Source: a bacterium
Lineage (GTDB): Bacteria; Sysuimicrobiota; Sysuimicrobiia; Sysuimicrobiales; Segetimicrobiaceae
Assembly: GCA_035307765.1 (NCBI GenBank)
Contig: DATGHU010000034.1
Coordinates: 186,001 to 250,000 of the forward strand
DNA length: 64,000 bases
Direction: 5' to 3'
In this document: piece after piece, positions 16,411-25,787 of the stretch
Position numbering within the stretch: position 1 is the stretch's first letter
Layout: each line of letters starts with the position of its first letter
Translations under genes and position numbers: made by a program
Notes under the pieces: model-generated
Seen by the model: only the letters and a program-made list of their open reading frames with translations
The model's database searches: none
Told to the model about the DNA's origin: nothing

Positions 16411-17330
16411 CAGGTCCTTTCTCCCAAGCCGTGGAGGGAAAGGACAATCGCGGTCCCCCCACCCGGCACCTGCGATACCGCCACCGTCCCGCCGGCCGCC
16501 GCAGCGTGCTCCCGGAGCGTCGCCAGGCCGTACCGCCCTTGCGCCGGACCCGGGACGGGATCCGGCAGGCCCCGCCCATCGTCCGCAACGGCGACCGCGA
16601 GGCCGGCCTTGCTCCTGGTGACGGTGATGGTGACCGTCCGCGCCTGCGCGTGTTTGGCGACGTTGTGCAGGATTTCCCGGATCAGGGCCATCACGTGCAG
16701 TTCCCGTTCGACCGGGAGGGCCAGGGGGGGGCCCACCTCCTCCAGCGTGACCGCCACGTTGTGGATGTCACTCCATTGCTGCGCGTAGGCTCGCAGCCAG
16801 GCGGCGAACGGCTGGTCGGGCTGCCGCGCCGTTCGCAAGTCGAAGATGGTATCACGGACACGGCTGGCGGTGTCTTGGACGGCCTGTGCGATCTCGCGCA
16901 CGGTGCGAAGGGCGGTCTCCGGTTGGGTGGGGTCACCTAGGGATCGTTCGAGCGTCCCGGCCTCGACATTGAGGAAGAACAGCGCTTGCGAAATTCCCTC
17001 GTGCAGCTCCCGGGCGATTCGCTCCCGCTCGTCGCGCACGGCGTGCTCGATCTCGAGCCTCCGGACGCGCGCATCAGTTGAATCGAGCCGCCGGTAGAGC
17101 GGCACGAAGATCAGCAGGGAAATGCCGAGCGCGATCGCCCCGGTCACGACGTTCCCCAGCATCACCGGGAGGACATCGTGCAACCATTCGTGCCTGACGA
17201 TCTCGGCGCCAAGAACCAGAACCGCCGGCAGCAGAACCGTAAGATACCGGGCGAGCGTTCGCGCGCCAAACGAGACAATGGACCCCGGATACGTGGCGAT
17301 CGCCATACGCGCCCCCGATCGTGCGGACAC
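16410..17330 (-). CDS. NarX/DesK-type sensor histidine kinase
   Basis: 306 residues. Two transmembrane helices near the N-terminus (about 28-46 and 56-76) enclose almost no periplasmic domain. The HisKA_3 dimerisation box RERIARELHEGISQALFFL carries the phospho-histidine (about residue 113). The HATPase domain has HNVAKHAQA and VADDGRGLPDP. It pairs with the NarL-type regulator immediately downstream (1-bp overlap). The lack of a sensor domain suggests sensing within the membrane or through a partner protein. Confidence 0.88.
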   Translation of the reverse strand: MSARSGARMAIATYPGSIVSFGARTLARYLTVLLPAVLVLGAEIVRHEWLHDVLPVMLGNVVTGAIALGISLLIFVPLYRRLDSTDARVRRLEIEHAVRDERERIARELHEGISQALFFLNVEAGTLERSLGDPTQPETALRTVREIAQAVQDTASRVRDTIFDLRTARQPDQPFAAWLRAYAQQWSDIHNVAVTLEEVGPPLALPVERELHVMALIREILHNVAKHAQARTVTITVTRSKAGLAVAVADDGRGLPDPVPGPAQGRYGLATLREHAAAAGGTVAVSQVPGGGTAIVLSLHGLGERT

Positions 17331-17448
17331 TTCGCCGCCCCCAGCACCTAGCTGGGTAGATATGGAGACACCGCCATCCGAACCAGAGTACGTCTGGCTC
17401 TGGGCTGTCCGCCGCAGTTCTACAGCGGCCCGCCCTGCGAGTCTGCGG

Positions 17449-18222
17449 CTACTGCGTCACGGTGCACGTCGCTGCATGCACCGGGCCCACCGGCTGGTGC
17501 GTCTTATTGTCCGCCCAAAAGACCTTCACGGTATGCGGACCCGGCGACAACGGAGCGAGCATATACTGGTAGCGGTGGGTGCCGGCCGGTGTGAGTTGGT
17601 CGCTGCTCGGCATCGTCACCACGCCGTCCACCAGGATGTGCAGGTGGACGCCCGGCGCCATCCCCGCCATGCCCCCCCCACCGCTCGTCTGCCCCGTGGT
17701 CATGCTCCCCATGGTCAGCTTCTTGATATCACCGGGCGTCTCCACAATAAGGGCCACCGGGTTCTTGACCGTGCTGTGGTCGGCCGGCGCGACGAGTTGG
17801 AGCGCCGGCAGGGCCATCGATCCGGGCATACTCATGGCGCTGGTCTGGATCGAGAAGCGGAAGTACCCTTGCGTGACCGCGTTATCGTCAGCCGACACCA
17901 CATGCCAGCGCACGAGGTAACTGCCGGGGCTTAACCGCGGCGGCGCCAGTCGCAGGACCTCGTGGCTCGACACCTTCGGATCCAGGCCGCCGGTCCCCAG
18001 CTGCTTGTTGTGGGCATCGTACAGGTGTAGGTAATTCCCATGCGTGGCGAGTTCCTCGCTGAACCACGCCTGAATCGCCGAAGGACTCGATGTCAGCGCC
18101 GCGCCGTTAGCCGGAGAGGATTTGGTCATCTCCGCATGCGCCGATACCCTCACCCCCGCGAGCAGGGTCGCCACTCCCACCGCCACCAGCCACACGGTTG
18201 CTGCCGTTGTTGTCTTTCCCAT
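17449..18222 (-). CDS. CopC domain protein with C-terminal YtkA-like domain
   Basis: 257 residues. The signal peptide ends at about 28-30. The mature CopC domain begins HAEMTKSSPANGAALTSSP with the N-terminal histidine and contains VRWHVVSADDNAVTQGYFRF, the CopC histidine region. A Met/Gly-rich stretch (SAMSMPGSM, then TSGGGGMAGMAPGVH) joins a second beta domain with HLHILVDG. Methionine and histidine clusters suit Cu(I)/Cu(II) binding in the periplasm. The ATG at 18222 has GGTGAGG just upstream, better than the one at 18231. It follows the 18257-18940 gene by 34 bp. Confidence 0.78.
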   Translation of the reverse strand: MGKTTTAATVWLVAVGVATLLAGVRVSAHAEMTKSSPANGAALTSSPSAIQAWFSEELATHGNYLHLYDAHNKQLGTGGLDPKVSSHEVLRLAPPRLSPGSYLVRWHVVSADDNAVTQGYFRFSIQTSAMSMPGSMALPALQLVAPADHSTVKNPVALIVETPGDIKKLTMGSMTTGQTSGGGGMAGMAPGVHLHILVDGVVTMPSSDQLTPAGTHRYQYMLAPLSPGPHTVKVFWADNKTHQPVGPVHAATCTVTQ

Positions 18223-18256
18223 GTACCTCACCTTCCTTTCCTCTCTCTGCTAGAGC

Positions 18257-18940
18257 TCATGCTGACCGCACCGTCCCGCCGGCGGGCCCGGTCCCGCGTG
18301 CGCGGCGACGGCTCGATCTGGCGGCGACGATCACGCCGACGGTGCCCGCCAGGATCCCCATCGTGCCGAGCAGCTCTCCGCGACGGGCCCCGGCTGCGGC
18401 GGTAACCCGGGTGGCCTCCAGCCGCGAGCCGAGCCGGTCGAGCTTCTCCGCCAGTTCTCCCGGAGACGGATCCTTGGCGGGGAACTCGATCGCGGCCGCT
18501 TCCTGCACCGGATCGAACGTTGTTTCGGAACTCGTGAAGGACTGGTCGATCCGCTGGCCGTTGAGCGACCCAATGAAGTGGAAGGTGTAGTTACCCGGTC
18601 GCGTCGGTACCACGGCGGCGCGAAAGTCGCCCGGCCTGCCGAACGCCTTTCCGAAGGCGGCCTCCAGCGGCAGCGGACCCGTCTTTTGGCCGCCGAAGAC
18701 GATCTCGACCTTGAGGTCCTCGGGAAGGTCCGTGAACGGCTTCCCTTTCGCGTCGCTCAGCATGAGCTGGACGGCGTTCTTCACACCCGCATACGTGGGT
18801 TCATCGGCCCAGCCGACGCGCATGACATACGCCCCCACCTGGCGCCGTTCATGCGCTCCGGCACTGCCCGTGGCAGTCAGTACCACACATAGCGCCAGGG
18901 CTAGTCCGGTTCCTAATGTATACACACCACGCCATGGCAT
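18257..18940 (-). CDS. Secreted membrane-tethered copper-cluster protein, 227 aa
   Basis: A signal peptide (MPWRGVYTLG to GSAGAHE) is followed by a beta-rich domain starting HERRQVGAYVMRVGW and ending near YTFHFIGSLNGQRIDQSFTSS. Then come a helical linker (PGELAEKLDRLGSRLEATRV) and one C-terminal transmembrane helix with a basic tail. This layout resembles proteins found beside CopC genes, but I know no named function. The histidine at the mature N-terminus could be a metal ligand. AAGGAG lies before the ATG. It is first in a minus-strand run with the CopC gene and diverges from the plus-strand copC at 19132. Confidence 0.6.
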   Translation of the reverse strand: MPWRGVYTLGTGLALALCVVLTATGSAGAHERRQVGAYVMRVGWADEPTYAGVKNAVQLMLSDAKGKPFTDLPEDLKVEIVFGGQKTGPLPLEAAFGKAFGRPGDFRAAVVPTRPGNYTFHFIGSLNGQRIDQSFTSSETTFDPVQEAAAIEFPAKDPSPGELAEKLDRLGSRLEATRVTAAAGARRGELLGTMGILAGTVGVIVAARSSRRRARGTGPAGGTVRSA

Positions 18941-19131
18941 AATTTCTCCTTATTTCGTAGCAACCGGGGCAGGCTCACGTCGAACGCGCCGGAGGGCTAT
19001 TGGAAGAGCCCCTGGCCTCCAGCCCCCTCATTCTAGAAACTCCGCCGGCGGATGTCTCTACTACTTTTGGACCATTGTACGAGATTTTGCCTCGATCTAC
19101 ACTGCTGGACAGGCACATTCGGGGGGGCTTC

Positions 19132-19593
19132 ATGGTTCGGCGAAGTGGGTGGATCGCTGTCATCATCATGTTAGGGTGCATGTGCGGAGGCCCGCAGGCC
19201 TCCGCACATGCTTTCCTCAACGCATCAGTTCCAAGCGCGGACAGCACCGCCAGCGCGTTGCTGAAAGAGGTCAGGTTATCGTACTCTGAACCGGTCGAGA
19301 TCCGCTTCAGCATCTTCAAGGTCTACAAATTGAATGCCGCGCCCGGCGCCGACGTGCGGGCACTGCATGCGGCGGCGGACGATATTGTGTCTGCTGACTT
19401 GCTGAAGCGCGGTGATGAGGCGGCTCGAAGCGATGCGGGTGTCGCGAACACCACGAGGACCAGCACCGACATCGTCCTGCGGCTCAAGGATCTGGAGCCG
19501 GGCGCCTACGTGCTCATGTGGCGCGTCCTTTCGGTCGACACACACACGACGCAAGGTTCGTTCATTTTCGTCTACGCGCCCGGCGATTCATGA
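19132..19593 (+). CDS. CopC-family copper-binding protein
   Basis: 153 residues. The signal peptide is cut at AHA and the mature part begins with HAFLNASVPSADSTAS, as in CopC. Later come the SEPVEIRFSIFKVY strand and LMWRVLSVDTHTTQGSFIFVY, which carry the C-terminal ligands. It binds copper in the periplasm. I use the ATG at 19132. The frame is open from 19000 without a site. Its stop overlaps the next gene start (ATGA at 19590), so the copC, porin and CopD genes are likely one operon. Confidence 0.82.
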   Translation: MVRRSGWIAVIIMLGCMCGGPQASAHAFLNASVPSADSTASALLKEVRLSYSEPVEIRFSIFKVYKLNAAPGADVRALHAAADDIVSADLLKRGDEAARSDAGVANTTRTSTDIVLRLKDLEPGAYVLMWRVLSVDTHTTQGSFIFVYAPGDS

Positions 19594-21215
19594 ATAAGCA
19601 CGCAGACACCCGGATCTGGCAGAGTGTGCTCCTCGCCGGTTTGCTGATCCTCGGAATCGCGGCCCCCGTGGTAGGTTTTTTGACGCCGCTCGCCTTCGGG
19701 CCAGCACATGATCCCTCTATGCTGACATCCGATGCGGGCACGCTGGGAATGACGGGTGGAGCCGGGCAGGAGCCACTGCTGGGGAGCGCTCCGTGGGCGA
19801 CGATCCCGCTTCCGTCGACTGTTCTTGCCGCCGACGTCACGCAAGGCGGCGAACCCGCGGGAGCTCACCCGCCTTTGTGGGTGTGGCTGCCGGACATTGA
19901 CGGCCCGGACCTATCCGGCGTGCGGGTCGCCAACGAACCCATTCGGTCACTGGAAACCGCAACCGGGTCATCGGACTTCTCTGCCGGCATTCGTGCACAG
20001 GCCTCAGCGATCGATGCGATGCCGCCGCAGGCTATTCAAGCGCTACAGGCTGGCGCTCCAGAGCGCCAGGACCCGCCGGCCAACCTCCAAGTCTCCGGTG
20101 TCTTGATGTACCGGCTATTCAACAGCCCGTATCCCCCGGTCGCCGGTGGAGCCAACCTGAATGGCCTGGCACCCACGCCAGGCTTGTCCACAATCCACGA
20201 TGGTCTGCTGGAGACGGCCTGGAATGCGACGTTCAGCCCCACGTTCAGCCTGTTTGCCGATCTGAGCCTCGAAAACACAACCGCGGCTGACTTTAGTACC
20301 TCGGACATCGAAGAAGCCTACCTCGATGCGCATAATCTATTTGGCCTGCCCGGCCTCGGCATACGGCTTGGCCGTGATCGGATCAAACTTGGCTTCACGG
20401 GATTATTGCTCGACGAAACTGCCTTTGACGGTGGCCGGCGCGATGGCATTGAGATGCAGTTGTCTCAGCTCGGCCCGGTCTCAGTCCTCGGCTTCATGCA
20501 GTACGCGGTGGACGACGGATTGCAGATCGGGAACTGGACGTCAACGCGCCGGGTGTGGGGCGCCCGCGCCGAGGCTGAGGTGGTGCCGGGCTGGACCGTC
20601 AATGTGAGCTATCGGGCCGACACCGCGGGGGACGTCGAGGTCGGGATGTGCCCCGGCATCGGGTGCAATGTCGGCAACGGGTTCTCGGCGGGAATCCAGG
20701 GAGAGCTTACCTCTGGCGTGAACCTCATCGTGGAAGCGGCCACCTACACGCAATCACAGGATGTGGCGCGATGGTACTATGAACCGAGCCTCGCGTTCGA
20801 CCTGCAGCGGCTGCTCGGGCTACCGGCGCAGCCGGTACTGACGCTCTGGTACAAGAATTTCGATCCGTATACACTTCCTCTGGATGCCCCTCTTGGTCAC
20901 CTGCTGACCCCCAGTGATTTCGGGATCTTCAACACCAACGACAACCTCACCGCAGTCGGCGCACGCGTTGACCTTTCGGTGACTCCGGCGGTTTCGCTGT
21001 TTGGGCTGGCCGAGTGGGGCACGTACAAGGACGGTGGACCCAACTACAATGTGTATTCGATCGGGGTAAAGTACAATCTCGGGGCGGACATTGTGATCAA
21101 AGTCACCTACAACAGCTATCAGGTCGATGGGGGCATCGTCACGACGAGTCCGGTGTCCGGCCTCCAATTGAGCAACGCACAAATCTACGAATTGGAAGCG
21201 ACGAAGAGCTTCTAA
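19590..21215 (+). CDS. Beta-barrel outer-membrane porin-like protein
   Basis: 541 residues. One N-terminal hydrophobic segment (about 10-34) resembles a signal or anchor. A poorly conserved 100-residue region follows, then a barrel-like region rich in alternating hydrophobic strands: ETAWNATFSPTFSLFADLSLE, GIRLGRDRIKLGF, VNVSYRADTAGDVEVG, SIGVKYNLGADIVIKVTYNSY. It ends in ...EATKSF, a terminal Phe typical of outer-membrane barrels. This is direct evidence for a diderm envelope. The ATG overlaps copC (ATGA), so it may be a copper or small-solute channel expressed with copC and copD. The substrate is unknown. Confidence 0.6.
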   Translation: MNKHADTRIWQSVLLAGLLILGIAAPVVGFLTPLAFGPAHDPSMLTSDAGTLGMTGGAGQEPLLGSAPWATIPLPSTVLAADVTQGGEPAGAHPPLWVWLPDIDGPDLSGVRVANEPIRSLETATGSSDFSAGIRAQASAIDAMPPQAIQALQAGAPERQDPPANLQVSGVLMYRLFNSPYPPVAGGANLNGLAPTPGLSTIHDGLLETAWNATFSPTFSLFADLSLENTTAADFSTSDIEEAYLDAHNLFGLPGLGIRLGRDRIKLGFTGLLLDETAFDGGRRDGIEMQLSQLGPVSVLGFMQYAVDDGLQIGNWTSTRRVWGARAEAEVVPGWTVNVSYRADTAGDVEVGMCPGIGCNVGNGFSAGIQGELTSGVNLIVEAATYTQSQDVARWYYEPSLAFDLQRLLGLPAQPVLTLWYKNFDPYTLPLDAPLGHLLTPSDFGIFNTNDNLTAVGARVDLSVTPAVSLFGLAEWGTYKDGGPNYNVYSIGVKYNLGADIVIKVTYNSYQVDGGIVTTSPVSGLQLSNAQIYELEATKSF

Positions 21216-21251
21216 CGCACGACCCACGCGGAGACAGTTGTTATTGAACCC

Positions 21252-22625
21252 ATGCAGGTAGGTGCGAAAGCCGCGCTCTTTGTGGGCATCATCCTGTTGC
21301 TCGGGGCGGGGGTGTTCGTCCGCTGGATCGCGGGGGACGTAGTGAACAGGGGGTCGTGGCGACAGCTCCGAGCAGGAGCCTGGGCCGGCGGCGTCTTGTT
21401 GGTTGGCGGATGCGCGCTCGACGTAATCGACACGCTCTCCCGTGCGGTCGGCAGTTTTGACCCGTCTCTCCTTCTGCCCTATCTGTCGGAAACCCGGCAC
21501 GGCAATGCGGTCATCGCCCGGGTGGCGATCGTCGCCCTTCTTCTCTGGCTCGGGGCGGGGCATCGACGGCCAGCCGGCGCGGACAACGCCGCGTTTGTTA
21601 CACTCGGCGTGGGGCTGCTAATGACGTTCAGCCTCGTCAGTCACGCAGGTGCTCAACCCGGATTCCTCCCGGTTTCGGCCGATCTCGCCCATCTCACAGG
21701 CGTTGCTGCGTGGGCCGGAGCACTCGTGTACGCGGCATGGTTCTTCCCATGGCATGGATCCGGTACCGCAGGCCCATCTTTTGAGCGGGCTCTGGGTCGG
21801 CTCTCGACAGTTGGACTCTGGAGCGTCATGCTGATCGCTGCAACGGGCGTTTACGCGTCCCTCAAAAATATTTGGGGCCCTCAGGCACTGATCGGTACGC
21901 CCTATGGCCGTGCCCTGCTCATTAAACTCGCCGTAGTTTCCATGGTGGTCATGGTCGCCGCGGTCAACCGGTGGGTGCTGATGCCATCGCTCGCACTCAG
22001 ATCAGAAGCAGGCCGCCTGGGTGGGACGGTTAAGATCGAGTCACTGCTGCTCCTCGCTATTCTTGGTCTGACGGCCGTGCTGGTCTCCCAAGCACCCCCG
22101 GGGCCGCCCCCGACACTCTCGCGACCCCTGACCTTCGGCGACACAGCAGGGCCGTGGGTTCTTCGCGGTACCCTAGAGCGTCGAGACCCTGGCCGCTTCG
22201 CGATCGAACTGACCATTCGCGACGCCACCAGTGCGCCGGCACCCAATGGGGTGACGGTGGACCTTACCTTGACGATGCTGGAACATGAAATGGCTCCAGT
22301 ACGAACGACCCTCGCAGAAATCCGCCCGGGCACGTATCGTGGGACATTCTTTCTTCCAATGACCGGTCGATGGCAGATGGCCATCCACGCTGGACCCAGC
22401 ACCGCTCGGGTCACAATCCCGACCGAAGACGCGGTCTTCATCCGACATTCCAACCCGTGGACAGTTATGCTCCCGGGCGTCGCGGTCATCGCCTTCGGGT
22501 GTGGGTTCGTCGTCGTTGGCTTACGCCGGATGGGTGCGGGCATGCGAGGATCGTGGCCGGCGATGGCCGCCGGGATCACGTTCTTAATCATCGGTACCGT
22601 GTTGGCCGCACGCACAGTGAATTAA
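21252..22625 (+). CDS. CopD-family copper membrane protein with FixH/YtkA-like domain
   Basis: 457 residues. About eight transmembrane helices (1-280) include the CopD pattern (SHAGAQPGFLPVSADLAHLTGVAAWAGAL), with conserved histidines, followed by a beta-rich extracytoplasmic domain (about 295-395) and a final two-helix segment. It would carry out copper transfer across the inner membrane with CopC, which is encoded two genes upstream. The porin gene precedes it by 36 bp. Confidence 0.75.
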   Translation: MQVGAKAALFVGIILLLGAGVFVRWIAGDVVNRGSWRQLRAGAWAGGVLLVGGCALDVIDTLSRAVGSFDPSLLLPYLSETRHGNAVIARVAIVALLLWLGAGHRRPAGADNAAFVTLGVGLLMTFSLVSHAGAQPGFLPVSADLAHLTGVAAWAGALVYAAWFFPWHGSGTAGPSFERALGRLSTVGLWSVMLIAATGVYASLKNIWGPQALIGTPYGRALLIKLAVVSMVVMVAAVNRWVLMPSLALRSEAGRLGGTVKIESLLLLAILGLTAVLVSQAPPGPPPTLSRPLTFGDTAGPWVLRGTLERRDPGRFAIELTIRDATSAPAPNGVTVDLTLTMLEHEMAPVRTTLAEIRPGTYRGTFFLPMTGRWQMAIHAGPSTARVTIPTEDAVFIRHSNPWTVMLPGVAVIAFGCGFVVVGLRRMGAGMRGSWPAMAAGITFLIIGTVLAARTVN

Positions 22626-22692
22626 CTGCGCCTCTAGCCGGGTGGCGCGATCCCCCGCTGATCAGCTTGCACCAGGCCCCTCGAGGGAGGTG

Positions 22693-23532
22693 ATGCTCAT
22701 GCGGTGCAGTGTTCGCCGGTTGATTGCGGCAGCCACTGCGGCGATCCTGGTCCCTCTCGCACCCAGCTCTTCGGTCGCACATGCGCAGCTTCTTGGGATT
22801 AGCGAAGACGAGGAGATCCAGATAGGACGGCAGGTCGAAGCCGAAGTGGCCAAGACATACGGGTTCGTGAACGATTCCGCCGAAACGCGCCGTGTGGCGA
22901 CTATGGGGCTCAAGCTCGCCCGCGTTTCAGAGCGGCCAAACCTCCCGTGGACCTACCACATCGTGCGCGATTCCTCCGTGAACGCCTTCGCTGCTCCCGG
23001 GGGGTTTATTTTCGTGACCAAAGGGCTATTGTCGTTTGCTAAATCGGACGATGAGTTAGCGTTCGTGTTGGGTCACGAAACTACCCACATCGCGCATCGC
23101 CATGCTGTGGATCTTGCCCAGCGTGAAATGGAGTTGCAGCTAGGAGCCGCCCTGATTACCCGCCTATTGTTTGGGGGGAGTTTGAGTGTATATCAGCTCT
23201 CTCAGATTGCGACTGGCCTGATCGGAGCGAAGTACTCTCGTGACAAGGAATACGAAGCGGATCATTACGGCGTGATCTATGCTCGGAAAGCGGGCTTCGA
23301 CCCTAGGGCCTCCATCTCGTTTTTCGAGCGACTTCAAACACTTGAGCAGAAGCAGGGGGCGGTTGGGGTTGCTTTCGCCAGCCACCCTCCAACGCCCGAT
23401 CGGATCAAGGCCATCAGAGATGAGCTTCGTCAGATAGGGTACCAGGTCGCTCTCACGGACAATTTCGTTCCTATATCTCTGACAGAACGCTGGGCCGAGC
23501 TAAAGACTAATCCCCACAACGTCAAATTCTGA
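22693..23532 (+). CDS. M48-family zinc metallopeptidase (BepA/LoiP-like), secreted
   Basis: 279 residues. The signal peptide ends near ALA/AHAQ. The zinc site is complete: HETTH (HExxH) and the third ligand in EYEADHYG. The preceding AFAAPGGFIFVTKGLL is a signature of the BepA/LoiP group that degrades misassembled outer-membrane proteins. An outer-membrane quality-control role suits the porin gene beside it. The ATG at 22693 is preceded by GAGGGAGGTG. A second ATG at 22699 is possible. Confidence 0.85.
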   Translation: MLMRCSVRRLIAAATAAILVPLAPSSSVAHAQLLGISEDEEIQIGRQVEAEVAKTYGFVNDSAETRRVATMGLKLARVSERPNLPWTYHIVRDSSVNAFAAPGGFIFVTKGLLSFAKSDDELAFVLGHETTHIAHRHAVDLAQREMELQLGAALITRLLFGGSLSVYQLSQIATGLIGAKYSRDKEYEADHYGVIYARKAGFDPRASISFFERLQTLEQKQGAVGVAFASHPPTPDRIKAIRDELRQIGYQVALTDNFVPISLTERWAELKTNPHNVKF

Positions 23533-23869
23533 TCCTCTCGCGCCACCTACCTCTGGTAGTTTCCCAACCTCCCTCCGGTACTCGTCCAGCCGGGCCTCTG
23601 CTTCAGCCCCAGGATAGCGGCAGAGTTGCTTTGGAGTTCCCTTACCACACATCTTCAGACAATTTCCGCGCTTCTCATTTCGGCCTTAGTTAAGAGTCTT
23701 CCCGTTTGCGGATACTGTTTTGAAGGGCGGCGATACCAGACAACTGCAGGCCTGAGTAGCCTACTCCGTTGGTCCGATTTCGTGACCTATAAGAGATTGG
23801 ATTGATTAAGAAGCGAGCGACGATTAATTTTTCGGGCTAACTCGCATCACACCCCGGGCATTCGCGCCC
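23533..23869. other. No gene; AT-richer spacer before metal-SBP promoter
   Basis: 337 bp without a plausible ORF. Composition shifts to more A/T toward 23750-23870. No clear terminator hairpin was seen. Confidence 0.4.
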
Positions 23870-23899
23870 TTGACAGGTGAATATCGGTTTCGATATGAT
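23870..23899 (+). promoter_or_regulatory. Sigma-70-type promoter with overlapping palindrome
   Basis: TTGACA (23870-23875), 18-bp spacer and TATGAT (23894-23899). Across the spacer and -10 lies ATATCGgtttCGATAT (23881-23896), a perfect inverted repeat extended imperfectly to TGA/TCA on both sides. A second imperfect inverted repeat, GAGACTAAATCTC, follows the -10. Placement over the -10 suggests repression, possibly by a metal-responsive regulator such as Zur, MntR or DtxR. The regulator is not in the window. Confidence 0.6.
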
Positions 23900-23951
23900 T
23901 CATGAGACTAAATCTCGATACCCAATCTCATCTATATTAAGGAGGTGCCAA

Positions 23952-24851
23952 ATGCCCTCGAGGCCCTTTCGCCGCTTGCTCGTCAGCATTGCGATAGGCT
24001 CTGTGACACTCGCGGCGGGGTACCCGGTCGCTGCCGCGCCATCCTCTCCCGTCATCGTGGTCGCCGCCGAGAATTTCTACGGCGATATCGTGGGGCAAAT
24101 TGGCGGCGATCATGTCGCCGTCACGAGTATCGTGAGCGATCCCAACATCGATCCCCACGAATACGAGACTAACGCCAGGGATGCCGCTGCGGTGGCGAAC
24201 GCCCGCCTCATTATTCAAAACGGTCTCGGGTACGACGCCTTTATGGACCGCCTGGAGGCGGCGTCGCCGAACTCCCAGCGAAAGCTGATCGTGGTATCAG
24301 AACTAACCGGGCACAAGAAGGGCGACAACGTGCACCTATGGTACGATCCGGCGACGATCCCCAAGGTCGCGCAGGTGGTCCTCGAGGCGCTGGTCCAGAT
24401 CGATTCCGCAAACGCCCCGTCGTACCGGAACTGGTACCGAGCCTTCCAGGCGTCGCTCCCACCCCTGACCCAGGCGATCGCCGACCTTAGGGCCCAACAC
24501 GCCGGCACCGCTGTTGGCGCGACGGAGCCTGTGTTCGGGTACATGGCGCAGGCGATTGGGCTGAACGTCATCACGCCCGTGAAGTTCCAGAAGGCGATCG
24601 AGGAGGGGGAGGATCCGCCCGCCGCGGCGCTGGCGCAAATGGAAGATCAGGTCAGGAAGCACCAGGTCAGGCTGCTCCTCTACAACATCCAAACGGTGTC
24701 ACCCATCACCAAGCGAGTCCAGGAGCTGGCGAAGCGGCAGGGAGTTCCCGTCGTTGGCGTCTCGGAGACCGAACCGCCGGGAAAAACCTTCCAGCAGTGG
24801 ATGCTGACCCAATTGGAACAGGTGCGTGCGGCCCTCGCCCAGGGGAAGTGA
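23952..24851 (+). CDS. Zinc/manganese ABC transporter substrate-binding protein (ZnuA/TroA-like)
   Basis: 299 residues. A signal peptide (about 1-28) precedes the cluster A-I fold: AENFYGDIVGQIGG, DPNIDPHEYE (His ligand), NVHLWYDPATIP (second His) and a long helix. The loop usually rich in histidine is short here. AAGGAGGTG precedes the ATG 23952. No ZnuB permease or ZnuC ATPase gene follows. Instead a broken SLH-porin gene is next, so this binding protein must work with components encoded elsewhere or is left from a lost operon. The palindromic promoter upstream suits metal-dependent repression. Confidence 0.8.
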   Translation: MPSRPFRRLLVSIAIGSVTLAAGYPVAAAPSSPVIVVAAENFYGDIVGQIGGDHVAVTSIVSDPNIDPHEYETNARDAAAVANARLIIQNGLGYDAFMDRLEAASPNSQRKLIVVSELTGHKKGDNVHLWYDPATIPKVAQVVLEALVQIDSANAPSYRNWYRAFQASLPPLTQAIADLRAQHAGTAVGATEPVFGYMAQAIGLNVITPVKFQKAIEEGEDPPAAALAQMEDQVRKHQVRLLLYNIQTVSPITKRVQELAKRQGVPVVGVSETEPPGKTFQQWMLTQLEQVRAALAQGK

Positions 24852-24882
24852 TGCAAGACACGCCCCATCCCAGGGGCATGAG

Positions 24883-25479
24883 ATGAAAACGTCGTTCTTG
24901 GCAGGACCGGTTGTGCTCGTCCTTGGGCTGCTCACGTCCGCCTGGGCCCAGCCATTCGCGGATGCGCCAACCACCTACTGGGCGCATGGTGCGCTCGCCA
25001 AGTTGGCGGCGGACGGCCTCATCCAGGACTACCGATGGCATGTTCCGCGGCGATCGAATGCTTACGCGCTATGAGATGGCGACGATCGTCGCGCGGCTCC
25101 TTGCCCGCATCGAGCTCCGGTCCGCAGCATCTACGGCCAGCAGAGCCACACCCCCCCAGCCAGAGGTGACCAAGGAAGACCTCGATCTGATTATGCAACT
25201 CGTCAATGAGTTACGCCAGGAACTGACCGACAAGAACGTCCGCCTGCCATCGTCGAGGAAGAGTTGAACGCCGTCAAGAGCAAGATCCACAACGTCAAGA
25301 TCACCGGCGCGACGGAACTCCGATACGACATCGCCCGGATCGCCACCGGGGCTCCTTTGAACGGTAACCCCACCACTGGCAATGTGAGCGTAGGCGCCAG
25401 TCCGACGGGCAACATGGCCCGGAGTGTGCTCCGGCTGTTGCCGCCCGCAGCCGGCGGGGTTCCTTGGTCTTCCTCATAG
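24883..25479 (+). pseudogene. Decayed SLH-domain porin
   Basis: Three reading frames in succession encode the parts of one protein. Frame 1 has a signal peptide then PFADAPTTYWAHGALAKLAADGLI (SLH start), ending in a stop near 25074. Frame 2 has FRGDRMLTRYEMATIVARLLARIE and a helical region. Frame 3 has EELNAVKSKIHNVKITGATELRYDI, the start of a barrel domain. In intact relatives these are continuous and a large beta-barrel follows. Here the barrel is lost. SLH-porins tie the outer membrane to the cell wall in many diderm Terrabacteria. Confidence 0.7.
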
Positions 25480-25566
25480 GCGGAGCGTACCATGAAAGGT
25501 CCTAACACGAAAGGGACTCGTATTGGGTGTTACGAAAAGGGGCGTATGTTGGGGGGGGACGTCCAA

Positions 25567-25780
25567 ATGAGACTCGTTGCGCTGGAGAAGGAGGAGGTGC
25601 TCCGGCTCCTCGAGGCGGCCAAGCGGCACGGCCCGCGCTCACACGCGATGGTCCTGCACGCGATCCGGCACGGCCTGCGAGCGGCGAAGGTCATGGGCCT
25701 GTGGGTCGAGCACGTCAAAGGCGCTCGGCATCGCCGCGCTAGCGGGCGCTGTCGTGGCGACTCTGCCGAAAGGAGGTGAG
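25567..25780 (+). pseudogene. Tyrosine recombinase fragment (copy 1)
   Basis: Begins MRLVALEKEEVLRLLEAAKRHG and continues through the first catalytic-domain helices, including RHGLR with the first catalytic arginine region, but diverges after about 60 residues. Nearly identical to the longer copy at 37681-38085. The catalytic His/Arg/Tyr box is missing. The upstream 80 bp are also similar in both copies. Confidence 0.65.
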
Positions 25781-25787
25781 CAGCGTG

